A stretch of 13,786 nt of DNA, from assembly GCA_964353405.1 (NCBI GenBank), contig CAYGWJ010000004.1, forward strand, positions 1 through 13,786, in the 5' to 3' direction. This DNA is from JBGLNJ01 sp964353405 (GTDB taxonomy: Bacteria; Chloroflexota; Anaerolineae; Fen-1058). The stretch's first letter is position 1. Every line of letters begins with the position of its first letter. The notes beneath the pieces were generated by a model. The model worked only from the letters and a program-made list of their open reading frames with translations, did not search any database and had not been told where the DNA came from. Shown here in pieces: positions 5,890-13,040 of this stretch. A program made the position numbers and the translations under genes.

Positions 5890-6807
5890 TCACTTGACCG
5901 TCTCTTCCGCCTGATGGGCAAACGGCTTGAGCAGGTTGGTAAACTCCATCGGGAAGATGAACTTGGTCGAAGCGCCCATGCCCAGCGTCTTGAGCGCCTC
6001 AAAGTACTGCAGCGTCATCGTCTTGGAGTCAATGTGCGCGGCCACGTCAAAGATGGTCTTGAGCGCCACGGCAAAGCCTTCAGCGCGCAGCGCCTGGGCC
6101 GCCCGCTCGCCTTCGGCCTTCAGGATGTTGGACTGCTTTTCGCCTTCCGCGCGCAGAATGGCCGCGTCCTTGTCGCCCTGCGCCACCGTTACCGTCGCCT
6201 GGCGCTTGCCTTCCGATTCCGTCACCACGGCGCGGCGCGTGCGCTCGGCCGACATCTGGCGCGTCATCGCGTCCATCACGTCCTTGGGCGGGATGATCTC
6301 GCGGATTTCAACCGCGGTCACCTTGACGCCCCAGCGCTCCGTCACCTCGTCGAGCTTGGTGCGCAGCTCCAGGTTGATGCGCTCGCGCTCGGCCAGCACA
6401 TTGTCCAGCGGGATGTCGCCGATGACCGCGCGCAGCGTGGTCGTGGCGATACCCTGGGAAGCCTGGACAAAGTTGCGCACCTGGACGACGCTTTGCACCG
6501 GATCCACGACCTTCCAGTAGATCAGAAAGTCAATGCTGATGCCGGCGTTGTCTTTGGTGATTGATTGCTGGTGCGGGATTTCCTGCACCGTCTCGCGCAG
6601 GTCAACTGTGAGGGGCTGGTCCACCAGCGGGATGACAAACACCAGGCCCGGCCCGCGCTCCTTGCCCACGTACCGGCCCAGCCGCAGGATGACCAGCCGT
6701 TGATATTCCGGCACGATGCGGATCGCCGAAGCCGCGATAGCCAGGGCGAACACGACGATCAACACGATAACGCAAGCCGTTGGAGCGAGAATGTTACCGA
6801 AATCCAT
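5890..6807 (-). CDS. SPFH-domain protein (stomatin/slipin-like)
   Basis: A 305-residue membrane scaffold of the SPFH (stomatin/prohibitin/flotillin/HflK-C) family. It has one N-terminal hydrophobic segment (about 8-29), then the SPFH domain: VPEYQRLVILRLGRYVGKER at 32-51, G-P-G-L-V-F-V-I-P at 52-60, and a conserved E-I-R-E-I-I-P-P segment at 167-174. A charged helix (about 185-250) follows, with A-E-G repeated at 11-residue spacing (220-222, 231-233 and 242-244), a coiled-coil-like oligomerisation region. Slipins typically pair with NfeD proteins in one operon, and an NfeD gene lies 61 bp upstream here, which strengthens both calls. The ATG at 6807 has AGGAGGT (6812-6818) four bases upstream. 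Confidence 0.95.
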   Translation of the reverse strand: MDFGNILAPTACVIVLIVVFALAIAASAIRIVPEYQRLVILRLGRYVGKERGPGLVFVIPLVDQPLTVDLRETVQEIPHQQSITKDNAGISIDFLIYWKVVDPVQSVVQVRNFVQASQGIATTTLRAVIGDIPLDNVLAERERINLELRTKLDEVTERWGVKVTAVEIREIIPPKDVMDAMTRQMSAERTRRAVVTESEGKRQATVTVAQGDKDAAILRAEGEKQSNILKAEGERAAQALRAEGFAVALKTIFDVAAHIDSKTMTLQYFEALKTLGMGASTKFIFPMEFTNLLKPFAHQAEETVK

Positions 6808-6834
6808 TTTGACCTCCTTGTGTCAGATGGTTAT

Positions 6835-6863
6835 CCTTGCCAAGGTTTGCAACCTTTGCAAGG
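6835..6863. repeat. Imperfect palindrome between the NfeD and SPFH genes
   Basis: CCTTGCCAAGGT (6835-6846) pairs with 6852-6863 at 11 of 12 positions around a TTGCA loop. It sits in the 61-bp gap of the NfeD-SPFH operon, upstream of the SPFH ribosome binding site. There is no T-tract, so it is not a strong terminator. It resembles dispersed REP-like palindromes, but only one copy is visible in this window. Confidence 0.6.
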
Positions 6864-6868
6864 CTCGA

Positions 6869-7486
6869 TCAAGATTTGGCCCGCGCCACGCGCAACCTGA
6901 GTCCTTCGATGCCCGTGACGACGACTTTTTCGCCGGCGGCCACCTGCTCGTCGGCCACGGCGGTCCACAACTCGCTCTTGACCTGCACCGCGCCGACGGG
7001 GGCAATCGTCTGCTTGACAACGCCCTGCGCGCCGACGATGCGCTGGCGGCTGGAAAAGATCGGCTGGCGATACGTCCGCAGCGCCGCTCGAACGGCCACG
7101 ACGAAAAAGACGACGGTCGCCAGCGTCGTCATGCTGACAACCGCTATGCTCACGCCGGGCTGCGCCTCCGTAGGCCGGACAAGAAAGAGAGAGCCGAGCG
7201 CGAATGACACGACGCCGCCCACCGTCAGCGCGCCGTGGCTCATCACCTTGAACTCGAGCAGGAACAGGACGAATGCCAGCGCAATCATCGCCGCGCCGAC
7301 GGCGTTGATGGGCAGTTGCGTCAGCCCGGTCACGCCCAACACCAGGCATACGGCGGCGATGGCTTCCGGCAAGCCTGTGCCGGGCACGAGGAAGGCCGTA
7401 ATCGCCGACCAGAGTCCAATGACCAGCAGCAAGTAGGCGATGTTTGGATTGATGAGCAATTGCCAGAGTGTTTGTGCCATGTCCAT
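6869..7486 (-). CDS. NfeD-family membrane protein (short form, no protease domain)
   Basis: From the ATG at 7486 this encodes 205 residues. Hydrophobic segments at about 14-33, 39-57, 60-78, 87-103 and 113-133 are followed by a cytosolic OB-fold domain at about 148-203. That domain contains VGAQGVV, a G-A-V-Q-V segment and a V-V-V-T-G-I-E-G-L-R-L-R-V end, typical of NfeD. Long NfeD proteins carry an N-terminal ClpP-like serine protease; this one does not. NfeD OB domains partner with SPFH proteins, and the SPFH gene lies directly downstream. The frame opens earlier with a TTG at 7516, but that lies inside a palindrome without a Shine-Dalgarno, so 7486 is preferred. Confidence 0.9.
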   Translation of the reverse strand: MDMAQTLWQLLINPNIAYLLLVIGLWSAITAFLVPGTGLPEAIAAVCLVLGVTGLTQLPINAVGAAMIALAFVLFLLEFKVMSHGALTVGGVVSFALGSLFLVRPTEAQPGVSIAVVSMTTLATVVFFVVAVRAALRTYRQPIFSSRQRIVGAQGVVKQTIAPVGAVQVKSELWTAVADEQVAAGEKVVVTGIEGLRLRVARAKS

Positions 7487-7494
7487 CTCACACG

Positions 7495-7499
7495 CTCCT
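7495..7499 (-). promoter_or_regulatory. Ribosome binding site deciding the NfeD start
   Basis: AGGAG on the minus strand lies eight bases before the ATG at 7484-7486. The second in-frame ATG at 7480 would be 14 bases away, and the earlier TTG at 7516 lies upstream of this site. Confidence 0.7.
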
Positions 7500-7502
7500 G
7501 TT

Positions 7503-7523
7503 GGGCAAGTTATCAACTTGCCC
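7503..7523. repeat. Perfect 9-bp inverted repeat at the end of the coiled-coil gene
   Basis: GGGCAAGTT (7503-7511), a 3-nt loop and AACTTGCCC (7515-7523) form a perfect hairpin. It overlaps the first base of the coiled-coil gene's stop codon (7523-7525) and ends just before the NfeD ribosome binding site. No T-tract follows on the minus strand. It looks like a REP-type palindrome or a transcript-processing hairpin inside an operon. Confidence 0.7.
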
Positions 7524-8335
7524 TACGCGCGGCGCGCGTACACTTCGTCCACCGAGCTGACCAGGTCATGCAGCGAGGTGACCTGCTCGGTGATGTCCTC
7601 GCTTAATCGCTGTGCGCGCCCACTGTCAAGGTCCTTGACGCCGATGAGCAGCAGTTGCGAATAGACTGTGCCGAGTGCGGTGGTGGTGCTTTCCATCTGC
7701 AGTGCGGCCTTTTCCATCATGTTGTGCAGATGGTTGAGGCTGTCGAGTTGCTGCTGCTTGGCCTGGATATTCTGCTGGATTTGCGCCTTGACCGAAGTAT
7801 CGTCCTCGTTCTTGAGCTTGACTTGCAAAGCCTGCAATGCTCTGGGCGCGTCCTGCAAGTCCTGGCGAATCACGCCGTTGCTTTCATAGGCATCGAGCCG
7901 CTGCGCCAGTTGGTACAGGTTCGTAATCCATTCGTCAATCTGATCGGCCGTGCCGCGCAGGTGATCACGCAATACACCCTCGCGCGTCCGGGCGATTTGC
8001 TCGGCGATGCGCTGGCGATACTCGAGCGCCTTTTCAATCGGCTCACGCGCCGGGCCGGTCTGCAACGCCTTGGGGTCAAAGTCGCGCCGCAGCAGATCGG
8101 CCACAGCTTTGGCATTGGCTGCCGGATCCGTCATGATGCTGACGAACAGCGCGGCCCACATCACGATGCCGCCCGCCAGGTAATACCACCGCCATCCATC
8201 GCTGATGGGCGAAAAAGTCGTAAACAAAATCGTCAGCGCGATGACGACGCCGCTCTTCCAGTCAAAAATTGCATTCTCGATGATGGCGCGCGCGGCGCGC
8301 TTGCGCAACGCTTCTTGAGGTCGCTCGTAGGTCAT
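7523..8335 (-). CDS. Two-TM membrane protein with long coiled-coil cytoplasmic domain, function unknown
   Basis: A 270-residue protein of no recognised family. It has a basic N-terminus, two hydrophobic segments (about 28-43 and 50-67) with a short Trp-rich turn between them, then about 200 residues of charged, mostly helical sequence. This includes a Gln-rich stretch with KAQIQQNIQAKQQQLDSLNH, suggesting a coiled-coil oligomeriser. There are no catalytic motifs. GGAG (8342-8345) lies six bases before the ATG at 8335. It sits between the TPR protein and NfeD/SPFH genes, so a structural role in the same envelope assembly is plausible by context only. Confidence 0.82.
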   Translation of the reverse strand: MTYERPQEALRKRAARAIIENAIFDWKSGVVIALTILFTTFSPISDGWRWYYLAGGIVMWAALFVSIMTDPAANAKAVADLLRRDFDPKALQTGPAREPIEKALEYRQRIAEQIARTREGVLRDHLRGTADQIDEWITNLYQLAQRLDAYESNGVIRQDLQDAPRALQALQVKLKNEDDTSVKAQIQQNIQAKQQQLDSLNHLHNMMEKAALQMESTTTALGTVYSQLLLIGVKDLDSGRAQRLSEDITEQVTSLHDLVSSVDEVYARRA

Positions 8336-8401
8336 GCGCTGCTCCGTTTTATCTCCGTGTCTTGAATCTTCGATTCGTCATACAGCTCCCGGGTCAGGGC
8401 A

Positions 8402-9709
8402 TCATTTGGCTTCCAACTCGCGGACCAGGTCCGCCAGCTCGCGCACTTGCGCATTCTCCGGTTCAAGCCGCTCTGCTCCGCGCAGCACGGATCGAGCGCG
8501 CTCAAAACGATGGAGATGAGCGTAGGCTGTCGCCAGGGCCAGATGATAGGCTACGCTGCCGGGCGCGCTGCCTGTCGCGCGCCGAAAGTGAACCGCCGCC
8601 AGCGCCCACATCTTTTGCCGGGCATATTCGCGCCCGCGCGCATATAACGCCGAATGACTTCGCAGGCCCTTGTCAGGTGCGCACAGGATCCGCTCATGCT
8701 CCACGATAAAATCTTGTTCAATGCGCAGCAAGACGAGCATCAACACAATCGAGATGAGCAAGCTCAACAGAGTCAACGGCCCCGCATTCGTCACCGTCTG
8801 GATCAGCGCAACCACCAGGTTGATGGAGGCCGCCGCAACGCCGATCCAGTACAAAGGCCGCCACCGCCGGTAAAGCAGCGCTATCAATCCCAGCTGCACC
8901 ATCAGGCTGATGACGAACAACCAGAAATCCATCACCGGCACCCGGCGGGTGATGGCCTCAGCCACATCGGGCGGCAGAGTGTGCCAGCCCAGGTACAGCC
9001 ACAGCAATTGCTCCGGTGTCTCGAGCTTGGCGGCCAGCGGCCCCAGCGCAAGCCATGACTGAAACGCAAACAAATACACTCGCCCGGCCAGCGAGAGGAT
9101 CAGGCCGCCCATCAACATCCAGAACCAGTACGAGCCATCTGTTTTTCGCCGCGACGACCTCCACAGCTTCCCCTTGCACGCAGCGCAGCGCTTGTCTTGG
9201 CGTCTTGTCGGCGCGGCGCAATACGGGCACAGAGTCTCGTCATCAAACTCGCCGAGCGCTGCTTCAGCCTCGGCCTGGGCTTCAGGTGATTCAGGCCCGG
9301 CCTGCGGCATCATGCTCAGCAAAGGCGAGACAATCGCCGGTGCAGCCTGCGGCGGCTCCGGCTCGGGCCGGGTCCCGCGCAACATGGCGGCCGCCGGCGT
9401 GAGCGGCTTGCCCCTCGAACGGCTTTCCGAAATCAGCGGCGGCGTATAGACCGAGGACGCTTTTTGACTGCGTACCTGCTGCAGCCCCTCGCGCGCCGCC
9501 TCATTGTGCGGATCGAGCGCCAGCACATTTTCCAGGCAGACTTGTTGGTCGTCCAGGCTCTCGACCACACCTGAAAGCCACAGCCACGCCGAGGCGTTGT
9601 TTTCATCCTGCTCGATCACGCGCGTCAGCAAATTGCGCGCCGTCTCTTTATCCCCGCCCCTGGCCGCTGCGATACCCTGCCTCAGCAAAACTGCCGGACT
9701 GCCGCTCAT
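8402..9709 (-). CDS. TPR - zinc-ribbon - multi-TM protein
   Basis: A 435-residue protein with a modular layout. The N-terminal TPR-like helices (about 1-80) contain ARNLLTRVIEQDENNASAWL and a second unit ending in L-A-L-D-P-H-N-E-A-A-R. A Pro/Ala-rich linker follows (about 85-155). The zinc ribbon has Cys161, Cys164, Cys175 and Cys178 (C-P-Y-C and C-A-A-C). About four TM segments lie at about 195-220, 261-280, 285-305 and 311-329. The C-terminal TPR-like part (about 352-432) contains HFRRATGSAPGSVAYHLALA. No enzyme motif is present; it is probably a membrane adaptor or assembly factor. Its ATG lies 13 bp after the VWA gene's stop, with GAGGGG just upstream, so the two are almost certainly co-transcribed. 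Confidence 0.88.
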   Translation of the reverse strand: MSGSPAVLLRQGIAAARGGDKETARNLLTRVIEQDENNASAWLWLSGVVESLDDQQVCLENVLALDPHNEAAREGLQQVRSQKASSVYTPPLISESRSRGKPLTPAAAMLRGTRPEPEPPQAAPAIVSPLLSMMPQAGPESPEAQAEAEAALGEFDDETLCPYCAAPTRRQDKRCAACKGKLWRSSRRKTDGSYWFWMLMGGLILSLAGRVYLFAFQSWLALGPLAAKLETPEQLLWLYLGWHTLPPDVAEAITRRVPVMDFWLFVISLMVQLGLIALLYRRWRPLYWIGVAAASINLVVALIQTVTNAGPLTLLSLLISIVLMLVLLRIEQDFIVEHERILCAPDKGLRSHSALYARGREYARQKMWALAAVHFRRATGSAPGSVAYHLALATAYAHLHRFERARSVLRGAERLEPENAQVRELADLVRELEAK

Positions 9710-9722
9710 GTCCCCTCACGCA

Positions 9723-11420
9723 TCAGAAATACGTCGAGAGCAACTTGTAAAGTTGGCGAATCGTTTCGAGGCTGCCTTCACGCGCCTGGCCGCCCGTCGC
9801 ATCGGCCAGCGTCTTGAGCGTCTTGTAATCTGCGTCCTTGCCATAGCCGATGGCGAACACTAACACGGGCACGCCGGATTGATTGGTGTTCCGCATATAC
9901 TCGCTCAACTTTGTCAGCGTGATACTGGAATTGTTTTCCAGCCCGTCCGTCATCACGACGATGGCATTGATGCGATCCTTGTCGTTCAGAATTTGCAGTT
10001 GATTATAGGCTGCGCGCACCGAGTCGAGCAGGGCCGTGTTGCCGCCGACCCGGATGTTGTCAATCGTCGAATTCAACGCCGCGCGATTCGTCCGCAATTC
10101 CTGGGGTGCAAGGGTGGTATAGGGCGTGTTGGAAAACAGCACCATCCCCACGCGCTCCTGGTCATTCTGAATCTGTTCGATGAAAATCTTGAGTGCCTGC
10201 TTGACGTTGGTGATCTTGTCGCCTTCCATGCTGCCGGATGTGTCTACCACCAGCATCACGTTCGTGCGCCGCTTGGCCTGAGACCAGTTCTTTTGCACCG
10301 CTTCCAAGACGGCCGGAGCGGGAACTTGAAGCGAAGTCTTGGGCTGTACCGGGTCCACGCCGTTGTCCACGCGGATGGGCGAGCCGGGCGAGTTGAGCGG
10401 GACATTCAAATCGGACGGGCGATAACCCAGCGATAAAACTTTTTTCTGCGATTCAGTCGAGCGGACAAAATCGGCAAAACGGGCAAAGGTCAAACGCTGC
10501 GCATCGGTGAGGCCGGGCTGTTCCAGCAAAGCCAGCGGATGATCTTGCCACGTTGCGCCTTCTGACGGATAGATGGCGACAAGGTCAGCGCCTTTTGCCC
10601 GCGCCCAGATGACGATTTGCTCCGAGCAAACGAACGCATCGAGGTAGGCGCGCCCCTGCTGCACGACGCGCTGCGCGATAGGCCATTCACCTTCTCCATA
10701 GTAGCGCACGGTCTTTTCGATCGCATTGACCGTGTCAAGCGTGCGCTGAGCCTGAACGTCTTCAACGGTCAAGCCGCGCGTTTTGCCCGCGCCCGCGTAA
10801 AACTCTGCCAGTGTCGCCAGCAGCCCCGAAGCCGACGTGGTGGACGGATGGCTCCACTTGAAATTCTTGTCGGACTGCGCCTTGGCCAGCAAGTCGCTCC
10901 AGCCCAGCGTCTTGTCGGGATAGCCCATCGTCTTGGCGGCATCCCGCCACATCGCAATCACCACCGGCGACACGGCATAGCGCGCCGTTGTGCCGACGAG
11001 CGTGCCTTCGCCGTTGTGAGCGTCGGCCCAGGCGCGATCCACCTGCCCCAGCCAGATGGACGAATCGGGCGACATGGCCTGGAAATTTCCCGCCACCGCA
11101 GCCGCTACCATCGCGTCCGGCTCCAGTTCCACCGTCTTGACGACGATCGGCGTGCCGCCAGGCACTTTGCCTTGTGCGTTAAAGCTGTCCACCAACGATT
11201 TGAACAGTTCGGCCTTTTCCGGCGAATACGCAATCGTCAGCTCGGCGGCCTTGGGCGGCGCGACCTGCTGCGTCACCGATTGCATCACCGGCGTGAGCAC
11301 CGCCCACCCAGCGCAACACAGCGCCAGCAATCCCAACGCGCCTCCTATCAACCACAAGACGATCTTGGTTGAAGCTGGAGTTTGACTACGGGATGATGGT
11401 CTTCGTTTAGAATAACTCAT
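9723..11420 (-). CDS. Solute-binding-like domain fused to a VWA domain, membrane-anchored
   Basis: A 565-residue protein. A basic N-terminus (about 1-18) and one TM/signal-anchor segment (about 20-45) precede an extracytoplasmic part that starts like a bacterial extracellular solute-binding protein: ELTIAYSPEKAELFKSLVDS at about 60-79, then Y-A-V-S-P-V-V-I-A-M-W and the L-G-W-S-D-L-L segment. A C-terminal von Willebrand factor A domain (about 385-565) has a complete MIDAS: Asp393-x-Ser395-x-Ser397 in VVDTSGSM, Thr462 in G-N-T-A-L-L-D, and Asp492 in V-M-T-D-G. VWA domains bind ligands through a metal ion. The solute-binding part may act as a sensor rather than a transporter, since no ABC genes follow. 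AGGA (11428-11431) lies seven bases before the ATG. It is first in the minus-strand series that continues with the TPR gene. Confidence 0.92.
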   Translation of the reverse strand: MSYSKRRPSSRSQTPASTKIVLWLIGGALGLLALCCAGWAVLTPVMQSVTQQVAPPKAAELTIAYSPEKAELFKSLVDSFNAQGKVPGGTPIVVKTVELEPDAMVAAAVAGNFQAMSPDSSIWLGQVDRAWADAHNGEGTLVGTTARYAVSPVVIAMWRDAAKTMGYPDKTLGWSDLLAKAQSDKNFKWSHPSTTSASGLLATLAEFYAGAGKTRGLTVEDVQAQRTLDTVNAIEKTVRYYGEGEWPIAQRVVQQGRAYLDAFVCSEQIVIWARAKGADLVAIYPSEGATWQDHPLALLEQPGLTDAQRLTFARFADFVRSTESQKKVLSLGYRPSDLNVPLNSPGSPIRVDNGVDPVQPKTSLQVPAPAVLEAVQKNWSQAKRRTNVMLVVDTSGSMEGDKITNVKQALKIFIEQIQNDQERVGMVLFSNTPYTTLAPQELRTNRAALNSTIDNIRVGGNTALLDSVRAAYNQLQILNDKDRINAIVVMTDGLENNSSITLTKLSEYMRNTNQSGVPVLVFAIGYGKDADYKTLKTLADATGGQAREGSLETIRQLYKLLSTYF

Positions 11421-11429
11421 CGCTGAATC

Positions 11430-11786
11430 CTATGGTAGGGGGCGTTGACGCACTTGCCCACGCTCCACAACCGTGAACTTGCCTTCCAATGACAGCGCGC
11501 CTGCAACCATCAAGCGAAGCAGATGCTCTGCTGGCTCTTCTGGCGTCAATGGATCGAATCGAAAATAGATCATGCCGATAGGCACTGGCGATCCTCGACG
11601 GTAAATCAACTCGCCATAGTCCCGATCGAAAGTGAGCACGATCCGTCCTTCGTGTGCGGCGCGCGCCAGCACTTGCGGGTCTTTGGCTCCGGGTGAGTCT
11701 TCAACGATGGCAGCGACATCGTGGCCCGCCTGACGCAGGCGGCGAACACTGGCAATTGGAAAGTTCTCGTTGGCGAGAAACTGCAT
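11430..11786 (-). CDS. DUF5615 PIN-like protein, probable toxin ribonuclease
   Basis: A 118-residue PIN-like protein. The N-terminal FLANENFPIASVRRLRQAGHD, the central V-E-D-S-P-G-A-K-D segment with acidic residues 29-36, and RIVLTFDRDYGEL (about 48-60, Asp54 and Asp56) match DUF5615 in order and spacing. These proteins are predicted Mg2+-dependent RNases related to VapC toxins. Position 6 is Asn in A-N-E-N-F-P where other members have Asp; both variants occur in the family. Its ATG overlaps the preceding DUF433 stop codon in a TAATG, which fits a coupled toxin-antitoxin operon. The length is full. Confidence 0.88.
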   Translation of the reverse strand: MQFLANENFPIASVRRLRQAGHDVAAIVEDSPGAKDPQVLARAAHEGRIVLTFDRDYGELIYRRGSPVPIGMIYFRFDPLTPEEPAEHLLRLMVAGALSLEGKFTVVERGQVRQRPLP

Positions 11787-12025
11787 TATATTGCCCCGGC
11801 TGGAACGGTGTAAAGGGTTTCCTCACGCAGACACTCAGCGGCGAAAGCAAACACGGCTCGGAGCGCTTCAGGCGTGAGTGTGGGATAGTTTTCCAATACC
11901 TGTTGCTCCGTCCATCCTACCGCAAAGAGCCGAAGAATGAAATCCACTGCCAGTCGAGTTCCTTTGACTACCGGCTTGCCCATCAAGATTTCAGAATCCG
12001 AATGGATGTATTGTCGCCAATCCAT
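11786..12025 (-). CDS. DUF433 protein, probable antitoxin of the DUF5615 toxin
   Basis: A 79-residue helix-turn-helix-like protein. The core L-M-G-K-P-V-V-K-G-T-R-L-A-V-D-F-I-L (about 14-31) and Q-Q-V-L-E-N-Y-P-T-L-T-P-E-A-L-R-A-V are the DUF433 signature. Members are usually encoded directly upstream of DUF5615 genes and are thought to be the antitoxin and autorepressor. AGGAGG (12033-12038) lies seven bases before the ATG. The 86-bp gap upstream (12026-12111) should hold the pair's promoter; I see an AT-rich stretch but no convincing -35/-10 pair. Confidence 0.88.
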   Translation of the reverse strand: MDWRQYIHSDSEILMGKPVVKGTRLAVDFILRLFAVGWTEQQVLENYPTLTPEALRAVFAFAAECLREETLYTVPAGAI

Positions 12026-12111
12026 ACCCCAACCTCCTGAAACACCGCATCCCTCTGATGTGCTGTTATTTACCAGAACCGAGTTCAGTTATGCTGCGTT
12101 TCCTTTGTTTC

Positions 12112-12747
12112 TTAACAACAACCGCATCCCGGATTGTCGTAGGGCGCTCCATCAACGCCGGATTTGAAGCTTGTCTTGAGCCAATTGAGAAAGTTCTTGA
12201 CAGTCTGAGGATCGTGTCTGTATTTGTAGCCTCTCACTACAATCAAATCTCTGAATTGCAGAGGAATCACCTTTGCATCGCTACCGAAATAGTAGAAACA
12301 TTCGGCAATCAGAACGTTGCGCCCATCTATATCTTTCTTCATCTTGTCCGGTTCACGGTGGTAATCAGAAGGGTGACGTCGCCATTGTCCGTTTTCCTTG
12401 AAATACGTGTTATCCCCACAACGCTGTCGCAGAGTTCCGCTAATAACTGGTTTCTTGTCTGCATACTTCGGATCAGTGTAGTAATCTTCCAAGGGCAATG
12501 GTCTACCAACTCGCATTGCGTAGACGAGCCTATCTTGACCGACGTTTCTTACCGACCCTGTCCCAATGACCCAATCTCCCTCTCGGGCGCTGAGGCGTAT
12601 GCCAGGTTTGCAAGTAGCAAGTGTGCAGTAGCCCCAAAATGGGTTGGGAGCGAATCCTGTATCGCACTTTACTACGTAAGAGTATAGCTTCATGTCCGTA
12701 ATACTAATGGCATACTTTGGCGCATATTTTCTTGATGTGCTCATCAT
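12112..12747 (-). CDS. Nmad2-like protein (nucleotide modification associated domain 2)
   Basis: From the ATG at 12747 this encodes 211 residues. From residue 19 it reads MKLYSYVVKCDTGFAPNPF, then W-G-Y-C-T-L-A-T-C-K-P, G-D-W-V-I-G-T-G-S, a G-R-P-L-P-L-E-D-Y-Y segment, R-C-G-D-N-T-Y-F and A-E-C-F-Y-Y-F-G. This ordered set matches Nmad2 as I remember it, a domain proposed to take part in nucleotide or DNA base modification in phages and bacteria; its biochemistry is not established. The C-terminus is Cys-rich (G-C-G-C-C). The start overlaps the stop of the MFS remnant in a TAATG, and a second ATG at 12744 is equally possible. Homologues may begin at the Met of MKLYSY (12693), which lacks a good ribosome site here. 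Confidence 0.75.
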   Translation of the reverse strand: MMSTSRKYAPKYAISITDMKLYSYVVKCDTGFAPNPFWGYCTLATCKPGIRLSAREGDWVIGTGSVRNVGQDRLVYAMRVGRPLPLEDYYTDPKYADKKPVISGTLRQRCGDNTYFKENGQWRRHPSDYHREPDKMKKDIDGRNVLIAECFYYFGSDAKVIPLQFRDLIVVRGYKYRHDPQTVKNFLNWLKTSFKSGVDGAPYDNPGCGCC

Positions 12748-13040
12748 TAGCCTTCCTGGCCAATCGTCATGGTTGCTCTGACCGGCCTTTTGCCCAGCAG
12801 GACCCAAACCGCCGCTGTGCCAGCCAGCAACACAACTCCATTCAGATAGAACGGCGCTGCCTGGCCCATCGTGTCGTACAGCCAGCCGCCGATCAGCGGG
12901 CCAACCGTCGCTCCCAGGCTGGCGGCAAAGGTGTACAACCCGTAACTCGCGCCGCGCACATCACTCCCCGTCAAATCTGCGACCAACGCTTCTTCCGCCG
13001 GAGCCGCCGCAACCAGGCCGATGGCTTCCAACACCCACTT
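12747..13040 (-). pseudogene. MFS transporter, 3' remnant (last TM segments)
   Basis: The frame encodes about 98 residues: W-V-L-E-A-I-G-L-V, PAEEALVADLTGSDVRGASYG, then hydrophobic helices with GATVGPLIGGWLYDTMG and a final TM. This is the C-terminal quarter of a 12-TM MFS drug- or metabolite-type transporter. An in-frame TGA lies about 15 bp further upstream, just inside the neighbouring small gene, so roughly 300 N-terminal residues are missing. The coding sequence begins immediately after the neighbour's stop codon (13039-13041), which looks like a deletion scar. A TTG at 13034 could start translation of a short peptide, whose stop is coupled to the Nmad2-like gene. Confidence 0.78.
12751..12757 (-). 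promoter_or_regulatory. Ribosome binding site for the Nmad2-like gene
   Basis: AGGAAGG on the minus strand, inside the end of the MFS remnant, lies 3 bases before the ATG at 12747 and 6 before the ATG at 12744. It favours these starts over the frame's first ATG at 12807, which would lie inside the remnant. Confidence 0.6.

Noticed and set aside
10617..11372. Plus-strand 251-codon frame opposite the VWA gene
   Set aside because: Antisense shadow rich in Arg and His, with no recognisable domain or ribosome site.
11784..11793. TATAAT-like sequence at the DUF433/DUF5615 junction as a promoter
   Set aside because: It is created by the final Ile codon and the TAATG overlap; there is no -35 partner, and the genes are clearly coupled.
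12112..12807. Nmad2-like protein starting at the ATG at 12807
   Set aside because: The first 20 residues would overlap MFS-derived coding sequence in another frame and have no homology-like pattern; the ATG at 12747 or 12744 has a good ribosome site.
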